A DNA stretch of 64,000 nucleotides from Rhodococcus sp. W8901 (GTDB lineage Bacteria > Actinomycetota > Actinomycetes > Mycobacteriales > Mycobacteriaceae). A program made the translations under genes and the position numbers. Shown piece by piece: positions 29,124 through 36,316 of the stretch (position 1 is its first letter; each line of letters opens with the position of its first letter). Location: positions 5,642,001-5,706,000 of the forward strand of contig NZ_CP054690.1 of the NCBI RefSeq assembly GCF_013348805.1, given 5' to 3'. The notes under the pieces are model-generated. The model was not told the DNA's origin. It saw only the letters and a program-made list of their open reading frames with translations, and did not search any database.

Positions 29124-29729
29124 TCAGTTCAGCTCGATGTCGATGGGGTGCGTCGCGAGGAGCGCGAGGGGGAGTGGCTGCCGACGCAGCACCTGACCCC
29201 AGACGTCGGCGCGGGGCGGACTGATCACATCGGACGCCAACGCCGACAACACGATCCAGTCGTCGTGTTCGATCTCGGCGTCGAGCTGCCCGAGCGTCCA
29301 GCCGGCGTAACCGGCGAAGATCCGCAGGCCCTCGATCACCGGAGCGATGGGCTCGGGGTCGGCATCGAGGTCGACCATCACGACCCGGCCATCGATCCGG
29401 CGCAGTCCCGGGATGCCGGTGATGTCGGCGCCCGTCCGCAGCGTCGCCAGGCACAGCGCGGCGTCACGAGTGACGGGCCCGCCGATGTACAGCGCCTGCG
29501 GTTTGGCGGCGAGAGCGGTCCACTGCGGCAGCACCTCCTGCACGGAGGTGTCGCTGGGCCGGTTGAGGACGACGCCGAGACTGCCGGCGTCGTTGTGTTC
29601 GATCACGTAGACGACGGTCCGCCGGAACGTCGGCTCGGCGAGGTCCGTCGACGACACCAGCAGGCTGCCCGGCCGCACCGCCGGCTGTGCCGGGGCCGTG
29701 CGGTCCTCAGGTTCCTCCGAGTGCGCCAC
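29124..29729 (-). CDS. YqgE/AlgH family protein
   Basis: A 201-residue DUF179 protein. It shows the family's N-terminal LLVSSTDLAEPTFRRTVVYVIEHNDAGSLGVVLNRPS pattern (~residues 23-59), LYIGGPV (~80) and RIFAGYAGWTLGQLDAEI (~140). The family is universally small and cytoplasmic, and its function is not settled. GTG 29729. It stands alone between a hydrolase gene and a sulfur-related pair on the same strand. Confidence 0.92.
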   Translation of the reverse strand: MAHSEEPEDRTAPAQPAVRPGSLLVSSTDLAEPTFRRTVVYVIEHNDAGSLGVVLNRPSDTSVQEVLPQWTALAAKPQALYIGGPVTRDAALCLATLRTGADITGIPGLRRIDGRVVMVDLDADPEPIAPVIEGLRIFAGYAGWTLGQLDAEIEHDDWIVLSALASDVISPPRADVWGQVLRRQPLPLALLATHPIDIELN

Positions 29730-29782
29730 CGGGTCATCATCTCATCGACGGGCCCCGGACGGGAGATTCGAACGCGAACGAA

Positions 29783-30055
29783 TTACGCCGCGTCGGGATC
29801 GGGCTGCGCGACCGTCCCCGGCGCGGGCACCGAGCAGGACGCACCGCGCGGCACACCAAGCTTCTGCAGCAGCAGGCTCATCGGGCACCAGCCGACGATC
29901 CCGTAGAGCACCAGATTCGCGGACGCGAACGCCGTCAGACCCCGCCACTTGGGCGAGTGCGTGCGGCCGAGCAGCAGGCTCGTGCCCACCACGGATCCAC
30001 CCAGCAGCGGGACGATGCGTTCGACGGTCCAACCGGAATGCTTCGGCAGTGCCAT
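29783..30055 (-). CDS. DUF2892 (YgaP-type) inner-membrane protein
   Basis: A 90-residue protein from ATG 30055 with gaggag upstream. It has two membrane segments (VERIVPLLGGSVVGTSLLLG and ASANLVLYGIVGWCPMSLLL), the second with the conserved GxCPxS motif of DUF2892. Such domains sit beside or are fused to rhodaneses (as in YgaP), where they help handle thiocyanate or sulfane sulfur. It lies 29 bp downstream of a rhodanese gene in the same operon. Confidence 0.85.
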   Translation of the reverse strand: MALPKHSGWTVERIVPLLGGSVVGTSLLLGRTHSPKWRGLTAFASANLVLYGIVGWCPMSLLLQKLGVPRGASCSVPAPGTVAQPDPDAA

Positions 30056-30084
30056 GTTCGTGTACTCCTCGTGTGACGTGACGG

Positions 30085-30414
30085 TCAGTCCGGAGTGGTG
30101 ATCGCGAGGCCGGCGCGGCGCCAGGCGTCGATGCCGCCGCGCACCAGGTAGGTCTCGGCGCCCGCCCGGGCCAGCTGACGCGCCGCGTTCGCCGATCGTC
30201 CGCCGGAACGGCAGATCACGACGACGGGTCGACCCGCGACCACGTCGATGCCGTCGTCGATCACCTCGTGCAGCGGCAGGTGGGTGGCACCCGGCACGTG
30301 GCCGGCGTCCCACTCCGGACGCGATCGCACGTCCAACAGGACCGCGCCCTCCTCGACGAGGGTCTGCGCCCTGCTCGCGTCGACCGTTCCGTACGACTTT
30401 CGAAAGATGCCCAC
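30085..30414 (-). CDS. Single-domain rhodanese (sulfurtransferase)
   Basis: About 109 residues, read from GTG 30414 (VGIFRKSYGTVDA); GTG 30435 is an alternative that adds seven residues. The active-site loop CRSGGRS (~residue 73) carries the persulfide-forming Cys, and LLDVRSRPEWDAGHVPGATHLPLHE is the rhodanese entry motif. It transfers sulfane sulfur to thiophilic acceptors. It leads a two-gene operon with DUF2892 under a CsoR/CstR-like palindrome 77 bp upstream, which points to persulfide or sulfide detoxification. Confidence 0.88.
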   Translation of the reverse strand: MGIFRKSYGTVDASRAQTLVEEGAVLLDVRSRPEWDAGHVPGATHLPLHEVIDDGIDVVAGRPVVVICRSGGRSANAARQLARAGAETYLVRGGIDAWRRAGLAITTPD

Positions 30415-30490
30415 GACGTTCGACCCTAGGGCCACCCTGCTCGCTCACTCCAGACCCCCTGGGGGGGATCCTTTCTCCACCCGCGACTTT

Positions 30491-30506
30491 ATACCCCTAG
30501 GGGTAT
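30491..30506. promoter_or_regulatory. CsoR/CstR-type operator
   Basis: ATACCCCTAGGGGTAT is a perfect 16-bp palindrome with the TACCCC...GGGGTA architecture of CsoR-family operators, which include persulfide-responsive CstR. It lies between the rhodanese start and the TetR stop. A run of seven G precedes the rhodanese promoter side. No CsoR-family gene is in the window. Confidence 0.7.
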
Positions 30507-30540
30507 GTCGTCGACGTGTCGTCGGCCACGTTCCGACAGC

Positions 30541-31239
30541 TCAGTCCAGCCCCAGGATCCGGTCCAGCACCGTCAGGTGGTGCTCGAAGAGCGCCGCCGG
30601 ATCAGCGAAGGTGTCGGCGCCGTACTGCCCGAACACCTCGAAGTTGATCGCACCGAACAGCGCCGCCCAGGCCATGACGCCGCGCGCGAGCAGCTCGTCG
30701 GGCACCGTCAGGCCCATCTCGGCACGGATCCGATCGAGGTCGGCGGACAGCCCCGGGTCGACCGGCGCCGACGACGACAGCGGTGTCAGCACACCCGCCC
30801 GGTGCGCCCCCTCGATGATGCCGACCAGCGCGACGATCACGCGCGTACCCGGACCGGTCGTGCGCTCCGCCGGCGCGTGATAGCCGGGGACCGGGCTGCC
30901 GAACAGCAGCGCATAGCGGGCGGGCTCCCGGATCGCCCACGATCGCACCGCGTGGGAGAGCGCGTGCAGCCGACCGCGGTGATCGTCGTCCGCCAGCGCA
31001 TCGACGGCGGCATCCACCTCCGCACCCAGCTCGGTGTAGCCATCGATCACGAGCAGCGTGAGCAGCTCGTCGCGGCTCGCGACGTACCGGTACACCGCCG
31101 ACGACACGACGCCCAGATCGCGCGCGACGGCACGCAGCGACAACGCGGCCGCGCCCTGTGTCGCCAGCTGCTCCCGTCCGATGCGGGTGATCTCGGCGAG
31201 CGTCTGCTCGCGGGCGCGTTCGCGGGGGGTGACCGTCAT
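30541..31239 (-). CDS. TetR-family repressor
   Basis: A 232-residue regulator. The N-terminal helix-turn-helix is LSLRAVARDLGVVSSAVYRYVASRDELL (~residues 33-60). The rest matches the WHG-type TetR C-terminal domain (VRSWAIREPARYALLFGSPVPGYHAP). ATG 31239 (MTVTPRERARE) is used; upstream frame overlaps the operator region. It is divergent from an epimerase-like gene, and two identical GAGAGCAGTGCTCT dyads lie between them, so it most likely represses both directions. Confidence 0.9.
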   Translation of the reverse strand: MTVTPRERAREQTLAEITRIGREQLATQGAAALSLRAVARDLGVVSSAVYRYVASRDELLTLLVIDGYTELGAEVDAAVDALADDDHRGRLHALSHAVRSWAIREPARYALLFGSPVPGYHAPAERTTGPGTRVIVALVGIIEGAHRAGVLTPLSSSAPVDPGLSADLDRIRAEMGLTVPDELLARGVMAWAALFGAINFEVFGQYGADTFADPAALFEHHLTVLDRILGLD

Positions 31240-31281
31240 GCACCCACCCTGCCCGAGAAACGAGAGCACTGTCAACAAAAG

Positions 31282-31345
31282 AGAGCAGTGCTCTTGACAA
31301 TGGCCCCGACCCGAGCGCATCGTAGAAAACGAGAGCAGTGCTCTC
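31282..31345. promoter_or_regulatory. Two TetR operators flanking a -35-like TTGACA
   Basis: AGAGCAGTGCTCT occurs at 31282-31294 and again, extended to GAGAGCAGTGCTCTC, at 31331-31345. TTGACA (31294-31299) directly abuts the first dyad and is a plausible -35 for the plus-strand epimerase gene. A further half-site GAGAGCACTG lies at about 31262. The 49-bp spacing between dyads would block promoter access in both directions. Confidence 0.7.
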
Positions 31346-31380
31346 GATTCCGAAATCCTCTTCGAGAAAGCGAGCACGTG

Positions 31381-32328
31381 ATGTCGAATCTGCAGGTAGT
31401 GACCGGTGCGGGCCCCGTCGGCTGGACGGTCGCCGAACAACTCGCCGACGCCGGCTACGACGTCCGGGTCCTCACCCGCTCGGGTAGCGGGCCGGACCAT
31501 CCGCGGATCGAGCGCCGCAAGGTGGACGTCTCCGACCCGACCGCCCTCGCGGCCGCCCTCGACGACGCCACCGCCGTCTTCCACTGCATCCACGGATCCG
31601 CCTACGACGCCCGCGCCTGGGAACGCGAACTGCCCGCCGCCGAGCAGGTGGTGCTCGACGCCGCCGGACGGATCGGCGCGGTCGTGGTGTTCCCGGAGAG
31701 CCTGTACTCGTACGGCCGCCCGGACGGCCCGCTGACGGAGGACGGCCCGCGCGACGCGACCACCGGCAAGCTCGGTGTCCGCACCCGTCTACTCGCGGCC
31801 CGCGCGGCGCACCGCACACCGACGGTCAGCGTCGTCGCGTCCGACTTCTTCGGCCCGCACGTCCTGACCGCGCATGCCGGCGAGCGGATGGTGCCCCCGG
31901 TGCTGAAGGGGAAGACGATCCGGGTGATGGGCCGCGCCGACGTCGCCCACTCGTTCACCTACGTCCCCGATCTGGCGGCGGCCATGATCACCGCAGCGCA
32001 CGATCCGGACCGGTGGAACACGGTGCTGCACGCGCCCACCGCTCCTGCGGTGACCCAGCGACAGCTGGTGGAGGCGTTCGCGAAGGCCGCGCAGGTGCCG
32101 ACGCCCACGGTGGGCACGCTGCCCGGGTGGGCGCTGCGGGCGGTCGGGACGGTGCACCGCCCGACCCGAGAGCTCGCGGAGACGCTGTACCAGTTCGAGG
32201 CGCCGTTCGTGATGGACTCGCGTCGCAGCGAGGAGGTCCTCGGGCGCGCACCCACCCCGTTGGACGAGGCCGCGGCCGTGACGGTCCGGTGGTGGCGGCA
32301 GGAGTTGGCGACGGCGGGCGCCCGATAG
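31381..32328 (+). CDS. NAD-dependent epimerase/dehydratase-like protein (atypical SDR)
   Basis: A 315-residue extended/atypical SDR. The N-terminal VVTGAGPVGWTVAEQLADAGYDVRVLTRSG (~residues 6-35) is a Rossmann motif GxGPVG. A Tyr in LYSYGRP replaces the YxxxK motif, so a classical catalytic tyrosine-lysine pair is not clear. HSFTYVPDLAAAM (~190) is typical of epimerase-like proteins. ATG 31381 has gaaagcgagcacg upstream, a weak site. The MFS gene follows after 9 bp. It is controlled by the divergent TetR. Confidence 0.85.
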   Translation: MSNLQVVTGAGPVGWTVAEQLADAGYDVRVLTRSGSGPDHPRIERRKVDVSDPTALAAALDDATAVFHCIHGSAYDARAWERELPAAEQVVLDAAGRIGAVVVFPESLYSYGRPDGPLTEDGPRDATTGKLGVRTRLLAARAAHRTPTVSVVASDFFGPHVLTAHAGERMVPPVLKGKTIRVMGRADVAHSFTYVPDLAAAMITAAHDPDRWNTVLHAPTAPAVTQRQLVEAFAKAAQVPTPTVGTLPGWALRAVGTVHRPTRELAETLYQFEAPFVMDSRRSEEVLGRAPTPLDEAAAVTVRWWRQELATAGAR

Positions 32329-32337
32329 GGTCACCAT

Positions 32338-33639
32338 GTGCGCACATGGAATCCGTCGTCTGTCCGACAGACGTGGAGTTCCGCGGCCACCACACTGCGG
32401 CACTCACCGGGGCTGGGCCGCCTGACGGCGGTCCGGTTCGCGAGCCAGTTCGGCGACGGACTCTTCCAGGCGGCGCTCGGCGGGGCCATCCTCTTCAATC
32501 CCGAACGCGAGACCGAACCGCTCGCCATCGCCGCCGGATTCGCGGTCCTGCTGTTGCCGTACTCGGTGATCGGTCCGTTCGCGGGCGCCCTGCTGGACCG
32601 CTGGGACCGGCGGGCGGTGTTGCTGTGGGCGAATCTGCTCCGGGGCAGCCTGATCCTGTTGATCTCGGCGCTGCTGATCGCGGGCGCCGGGGAGACGCCG
32701 CTGTTGCTGATGGCACTCGCCGCGATCGGCGTCAGCCGGTTCGTCCTCGCGGGCATCTCCGCCGCGTTGCCGCATGTGGTGCGGCAAAGTTGGCTGGTAC
32801 CAACAAATTCGGTGCTCGCAACGGCAGGATCGGTGTTCTCGGCGGTCGGGGCCGGGACGGCCGTGGCCGTGATCGCCGGGATCGGCGAGGGCGATCTGGG
32901 CTCCGGCGTCGCGGTGGCGGTCGGGGCGCTCGGATCGGTGATCGGCGCGTGGGCGGTGCACGGATTCGGCCGTCGCGCGCTGGGCCCCATGGACGGCGTC
33001 ACCACCGCACGAGGCACGGTCACCGCCGTCCTGTCCGGCCTGCGCACCGGCGCGACGGCGGTGTGGCAGGCGCCCGGGGTCACCACCGCGATGATCGGAA
33101 TCGGCGCCCATCGCATCGCCTTCGGCGTCAACACCCTTGTGATGGTGCTGATCCTGCGCGACCCCGCGTCGAGTGGCGCGCTGCCCGGCGGCCTGGCCGG
33201 ATTCGGTGTGGCCGTGGGGGCGACGGCCGCCGGCATGCTGCTCGCGGCCCTCGCCACCCCCTGGTTGATTCCCCGCCTCGGACGCCCCCGCACCGTGACC
33301 GTCGCACTCGCGTTCGCAACCGTCGTCCAGTTCACGCTGATCACGACGCTGTCGCAGCCGCTGCTGCTGGCCGGTGCGTTCCTGCTCGGGTTCGCCGGGC
33401 AGACCGTCAAGCTCACCGGCGACGCCGCGATGCAGATCGAGATCGACGACGACCGCCGCGGCCAGGTGTTCGCGCTGCAGGACACCGTCTTCAACATCGC
33501 CTTCTGCGCTGCCGTGGCCGCCGCCGCGACGGTGGTCGCTCCCGACGGCCACTCGCTGGGTCCGGTCCTCGCGGCCGGTGGCGTCTACACGCTGGGCCTG
33601 GTCGCGATCGCGTGCAACGCGCGCCGCACGGTCGACTGA
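32338..33639 (+). CDS. MFS transporter
   Basis: A 433-residue membrane protein with about 12 segments. LLPYSVIGPFAGALLDRWDRRAVLLWANLLRG (~residues 65-96) holds the MFS D-R-x-x-R loop. FGVNTLVMVLILRDP and GFAGQTVKLTGDAAMQ mark the second half, as in MFS_3-type effluxers (enterobactin exporter/macrolide efflux branch). GTG 32338 starts 9 bp after the epimerase stop. The pair under TetR control suggests an inducible efflux plus modification unit; the ligand is unknown. Confidence 0.85.
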   Translation: MRTWNPSSVRQTWSSAATTLRHSPGLGRLTAVRFASQFGDGLFQAALGGAILFNPERETEPLAIAAGFAVLLLPYSVIGPFAGALLDRWDRRAVLLWANLLRGSLILLISALLIAGAGETPLLLMALAAIGVSRFVLAGISAALPHVVRQSWLVPTNSVLATAGSVFSAVGAGTAVAVIAGIGEGDLGSGVAVAVGALGSVIGAWAVHGFGRRALGPMDGVTTARGTVTAVLSGLRTGATAVWQAPGVTTAMIGIGAHRIAFGVNTLVMVLILRDPASSGALPGGLAGFGVAVGATAAGMLLAALATPWLIPRLGRPRTVTVALAFATVVQFTLITTLSQPLLLAGAFLLGFAGQTVKLTGDAAMQIEIDDDRRGQVFALQDTVFNIAFCAAVAAAATVVAPDGHSLGPVLAAGGVYTLGLVAIACNARRTVD

Positions 33640-33643
33640 CCGG

Positions 33644-34189
33644 TCACCGCACGTCCCGCCGGACGGTGTCCACACGGCCGTCGGTGTCGGTATCGCTGAG
33701 TTGCACCGACATCCGGCCCGGATCCTCCTCGGCGACCAGCACCGTGTCGAACCGGGCCGGATCCCGCGTCGAGACCAGCACGACGTCGGGTTCGCCGTCG
33801 CCGTCGAAGTCGACGAGCGCGTCGTCCGCCGCACCGTCACCGTCGTAGTCGATGCTCCGCCACCCGGCCGGATCGGGTGGTGCGGGAGACCGCGGCGCGG
33901 GGACCGGGTGCACGGATTGCTGTGTCCGCGAGACCTGCTGGTCCCAGACGCCGGTGTGCACGGGGTCCGCGAAGTACCGCGCCGGTGCCGCCCCGACGTC
34001 CAGCACGGAGCGGTCGGCGGCACCGTCACCGTCGCTGTCCCACATCGCGTCGTCGAACAGGCCGTCCCCGTCGAAGTCCAGACGCACCGCGTCGAACTCG
34101 CCGTCGGCGTCGAGGTCGAGATCGGCCAACGAGGTCCACGTGGTGGTCGCACCGTCCCCTGTGCCGAACCAGTACTCGAGTGATCCCAT
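33644..34189 (-). CDS. Asp-rich repeat protein (DxDxDG, calcium-binding-like)
   Basis: A 181-residue protein with no signal peptide. It has repeated acidic loops in two blocks: residues ~22-68 (DLDLDADG, DFDGDG, DSDGDG) and ~115-140 (DYDGDG, DFDGDG), plus DTDTDG near the end. These match EF-hand/thrombospondin-3-like or FG-GAP-type calcium loops. A Pro-rich linker separates the blocks. The start ATG 34189 precedes MGSLEYWFGTGD. The function is unknown; similar actinobacterial proteins carry doubtful 'pullulanase' labels that I do not adopt. Confidence 0.7.
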   Translation of the reverse strand: MGSLEYWFGTGDGATTTWTSLADLDLDADGEFDAVRLDFDGDGLFDDAMWDSDGDGAADRSVLDVGAAPARYFADPVHTGVWDQQVSRTQQSVHPVPAPRSPAPPDPAGWRSIDYDGDGAADDALVDFDGDGEPDVVLVSTRDPARFDTVLVAEEDPGRMSVQLSDTDTDGRVDTVRRDVR

Positions 34190-34351
34190 ACCTCTGTGGA
34201 CGCACCGCGACGTGACACGGTTCCGTCACGGTCACCGGGATTGTCGGTGAACACCCCCGCACCTCGGTGCTACCTTTCCTCGAAACACCAGGTAGTGAAC
34301 GGTTTCGGACCAATCGCCCAGGGGTGAACCATCATCAGACGCCTGACGTCG

Positions 34352-35884
34352 ATGCTCGCCGTCACGGTCGCGGGCCTCGCGCTCACCACCGCCCCCGCAC
34401 TCGCGGAACCCGCGACGGGGCCCACCAACTCGTGCGGCGAGGCGGGATTCGATCCGTCGGCGCCGGACCCGGAACCGCCGCCGCCGACGTCCCCGCCCGT
34501 CATCGGGGTCCCGCTGCCGTACCCGCAGTTCGTCCCCGTCCCACTACCCGATCCCGCCCCCGACCGGACCCGGGTGGCGCAGGATCCCCTGCCGGCGGAC
34601 CCCTGCCAGGACCCGTGCCCCGACCTCACCGATGCGACCGACGATCCCGGCGGGCCGGACACCGCACCCGGTTCGCCGGGTTCGGGATCGGGCTCCAGTT
34701 CGGGCTCGAGTTCGGGATCGGATTCGGGATCCGGTTCGGGTCCGGGATCCGGTTCGATCACCCTGCCGCGCATCCAGATCCAGCCGCGGCCCGAGACCGT
34801 CCCGATTCCGGTGCCGGGCGGCGACCCGGGTCCGGATCCGCAGCCCGCACCGCCGCTCGACATCGGCACGATCGACCCCGGGCCCGTCACCGCACCGCTC
34901 GGCACCCCGGCTGTGGGGGCGGTGAGTCTGGTGTCGCAGGTGACCGGGCCCGGATCCGAGAACCGCACCGACAAGCGGTGGCAGGTCGACGGCACCGACC
35001 TGGGCATCACGTGGGAGAGCCGTCCGGGCGAGGTCGCGGTGGCGTTCGGCGACACGTTCGGCGCGGACTGGCAGCCGCCCGGCGCGAACGGCCGGGACTG
35101 GCGCAGCAGCGTGCTCGGGCACAGCACCGACACCGATCTGTCCGACGGCATGACGATCGACAGCATGGTGCAGGACAGTCGCTGTCACGCCGCCGAGATC
35201 ATCGACGCCCGGCACATCGCGAACTGGGAGACCACCGCCATCCCCACGTCGGGCTTCGCGATCGGCGCCCGCCAGTACCTGAGCTACATGTCGGTGCGCC
35301 GCTGGGGCGAGCCCGGCATGTGGGTGACGAACCACGGCGGCATCGCGTACTCCGACGACAACGGTCAGACGTGGACCAAGGATCAATATGCCCAGTGGGA
35401 CAATATCTTCGGACAGGGCCTGTTCCAGGTGACCGCGATGGTTCCGCAGGGCGACGACGTGTACATGTTCGGCACCCCCAACGGCCGGATGGGCACGATC
35501 GGCCTCGCCCGCGTCCCCGCCGGCGAGCTACTCGACACCAGTGCGTACCAGTACTGGGTCGACGGCAACTGGGTCCCGGTGGTGGAACACCTCGCCACAT
35601 CGCTCGTCTCGGGCCCCGCGGGCGAGCTGTCCGTGCGCTACGACGCCGATCGGCAGCGGTGGCTCATGAGCTACCTCGACCAGGTCGACGGACGAATCCT
35701 CCTGCGGCAGTCGTCGAGTCCGCAGGGCACCTGGTCCGACGGCGCGACCCTCGTCGACAGTACCGAGTACCCGAAGACCTACGGCGGTTTCATGCACCCC
35801 TGGTCCACACCCGACGAGCTGTACTTCACGATGTCGGAATGGGACAGCTACAACGTCTACCTCATGCGGGCGAAGTTGAACTGA
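34352..35884 (+). CDS. Secreted DUF4185-domain protein with Pro- and Gly/Ser-rich linkers
   Basis: At least 510 residues. The ATG at 34352 leaves a signal peptide without positive charges (MLAVTVAGLALTTAPALA). The in-frame codons just before it encode IIRRLTS, an ideal n-region, but with no ATG/GTG/TTG; an aggggtga site sits directly upstream of ATC codons at 34331/34334. Residues ~20-180 are Pro-rich, with a Gly/Ser repeat. The C-terminal ~320 residues are the DUF4185 beta-propeller-like domain (VAFGDTFGADW, MWVTNHGGIAYSDDNGQTW, TYGGFMHPWS). Extracellular; the family's function is unknown. Confidence 0.8.
   Translation: MLAVTVAGLALTTAPALAEPATGPTNSCGEAGFDPSAPDPEPPPPTSPPVIGVPLPYPQFVPVPLPDPAPDRTRVAQDPLPADPCQDPCPDLTDATDDPGGPDTAPGSPGSGSGSSSGSSSGSDSGSGSGPGSGSITLPRIQIQPRPETVPIPVPGGDPGPDPQPAPPLDIGTIDPGPVTAPLGTPAVGAVSLVSQVTGPGSENRTDKRWQVDGTDLGITWESRPGEVAVAFGDTFGADWQPPGANGRDWRSSVLGHSTDTDLSDGMTIDSMVQDSRCHAAEIIDARHIANWETTAIPTSGFAIGARQYLSYMSVRRWGEPGMWVTNHGGIAYSDDNGQTWTKDQYAQWDNIFGQGLFQVTAMVPQGDDVYMFGTPNGRMGTIGLARVPAGELLDTSAYQYWVDGNWVPVVEHLATSLVSGPAGELSVRYDADRQRWLMSYLDQVDGRILLRQSSSPQGTWSDGATLVDSTEYPKTYGGFMHPWSTPDELYFTMSEWDSYNVYLMRAKLN
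34669..34760 (+). repeat. Gly/Ser-coding hexamer repeat in DUF4185 gene
   Basis: Imperfect 6-bp units of the type ggttcg/ggatcg/ggctcc encode an alternating Gly-Ser linker of about 30 residues. Such tracts are prone to length change and would vary the distance between the membrane side and the DUF4185 domain. Confidence 0.75.
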
Positions 35885-35926
35885 CCCGAGCCGACGCGAA
35901 CCGACCCGGGCTACGTGAACGATGCG

Positions 35927-36199
35927 TCACCCGGCTCCGGAACCCTGAGCCGGAACGTACCGACCGCTCCCGCCCGGAGCGAGGACGGCGGCGGATCCGA
36001 CGTAGCCGCCCGGCGGGCACCCCGGGTGCTCGCTCTGCCGGCAGTACTCCGGGGAGATCCGATCGGTGGGGGTCACGGACGTCTCGGAAGTGGTCGACGT
36101 GCCGGACGCGGGTGGGGGAGTAGCGGTCTCGTCTTCGCAAGAGGCCACGAGCAGCGGCACGGCCGCCGCGACGAGCAGAGTCTTCCAGCGGCGAATCAT
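35927..36199 (-). CDS. Small predicted lipoprotein
   Basis: A 90-residue protein with a classic lipoprotein start: MIRRWKTLLVAAAVPLLVASC with a lipobox VASC at residue 21. ATG 36199 has ggaaggg upstream. The mature part is Thr/Ser/Pro-rich, then has EYCRQSEHPGC, two cysteines that could pair. It lies between a plus-strand secreted protein and the minus-strand DUF1023 gene. The family was not recognised. Confidence 0.65.
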   Translation of the reverse strand: MIRRWKTLLVAAAVPLLVASCEDETATPPPASGTSTTSETSVTPTDRISPEYCRQSEHPGCPPGGYVGSAAVLAPGGSGRYVPAQGSGAG

Positions 36200-36316
36200 C
36201 GTTCCCTTCCTTTCGGCGGGACCTGGTTCGACGATACGCCCGGGTTGTCCGCTCGGAGGTGGGCGATTCCCGACGCGCCTCGAGTGCCGGCGGACCCGCT
36301 GCGCGGCGGTGGCGAC

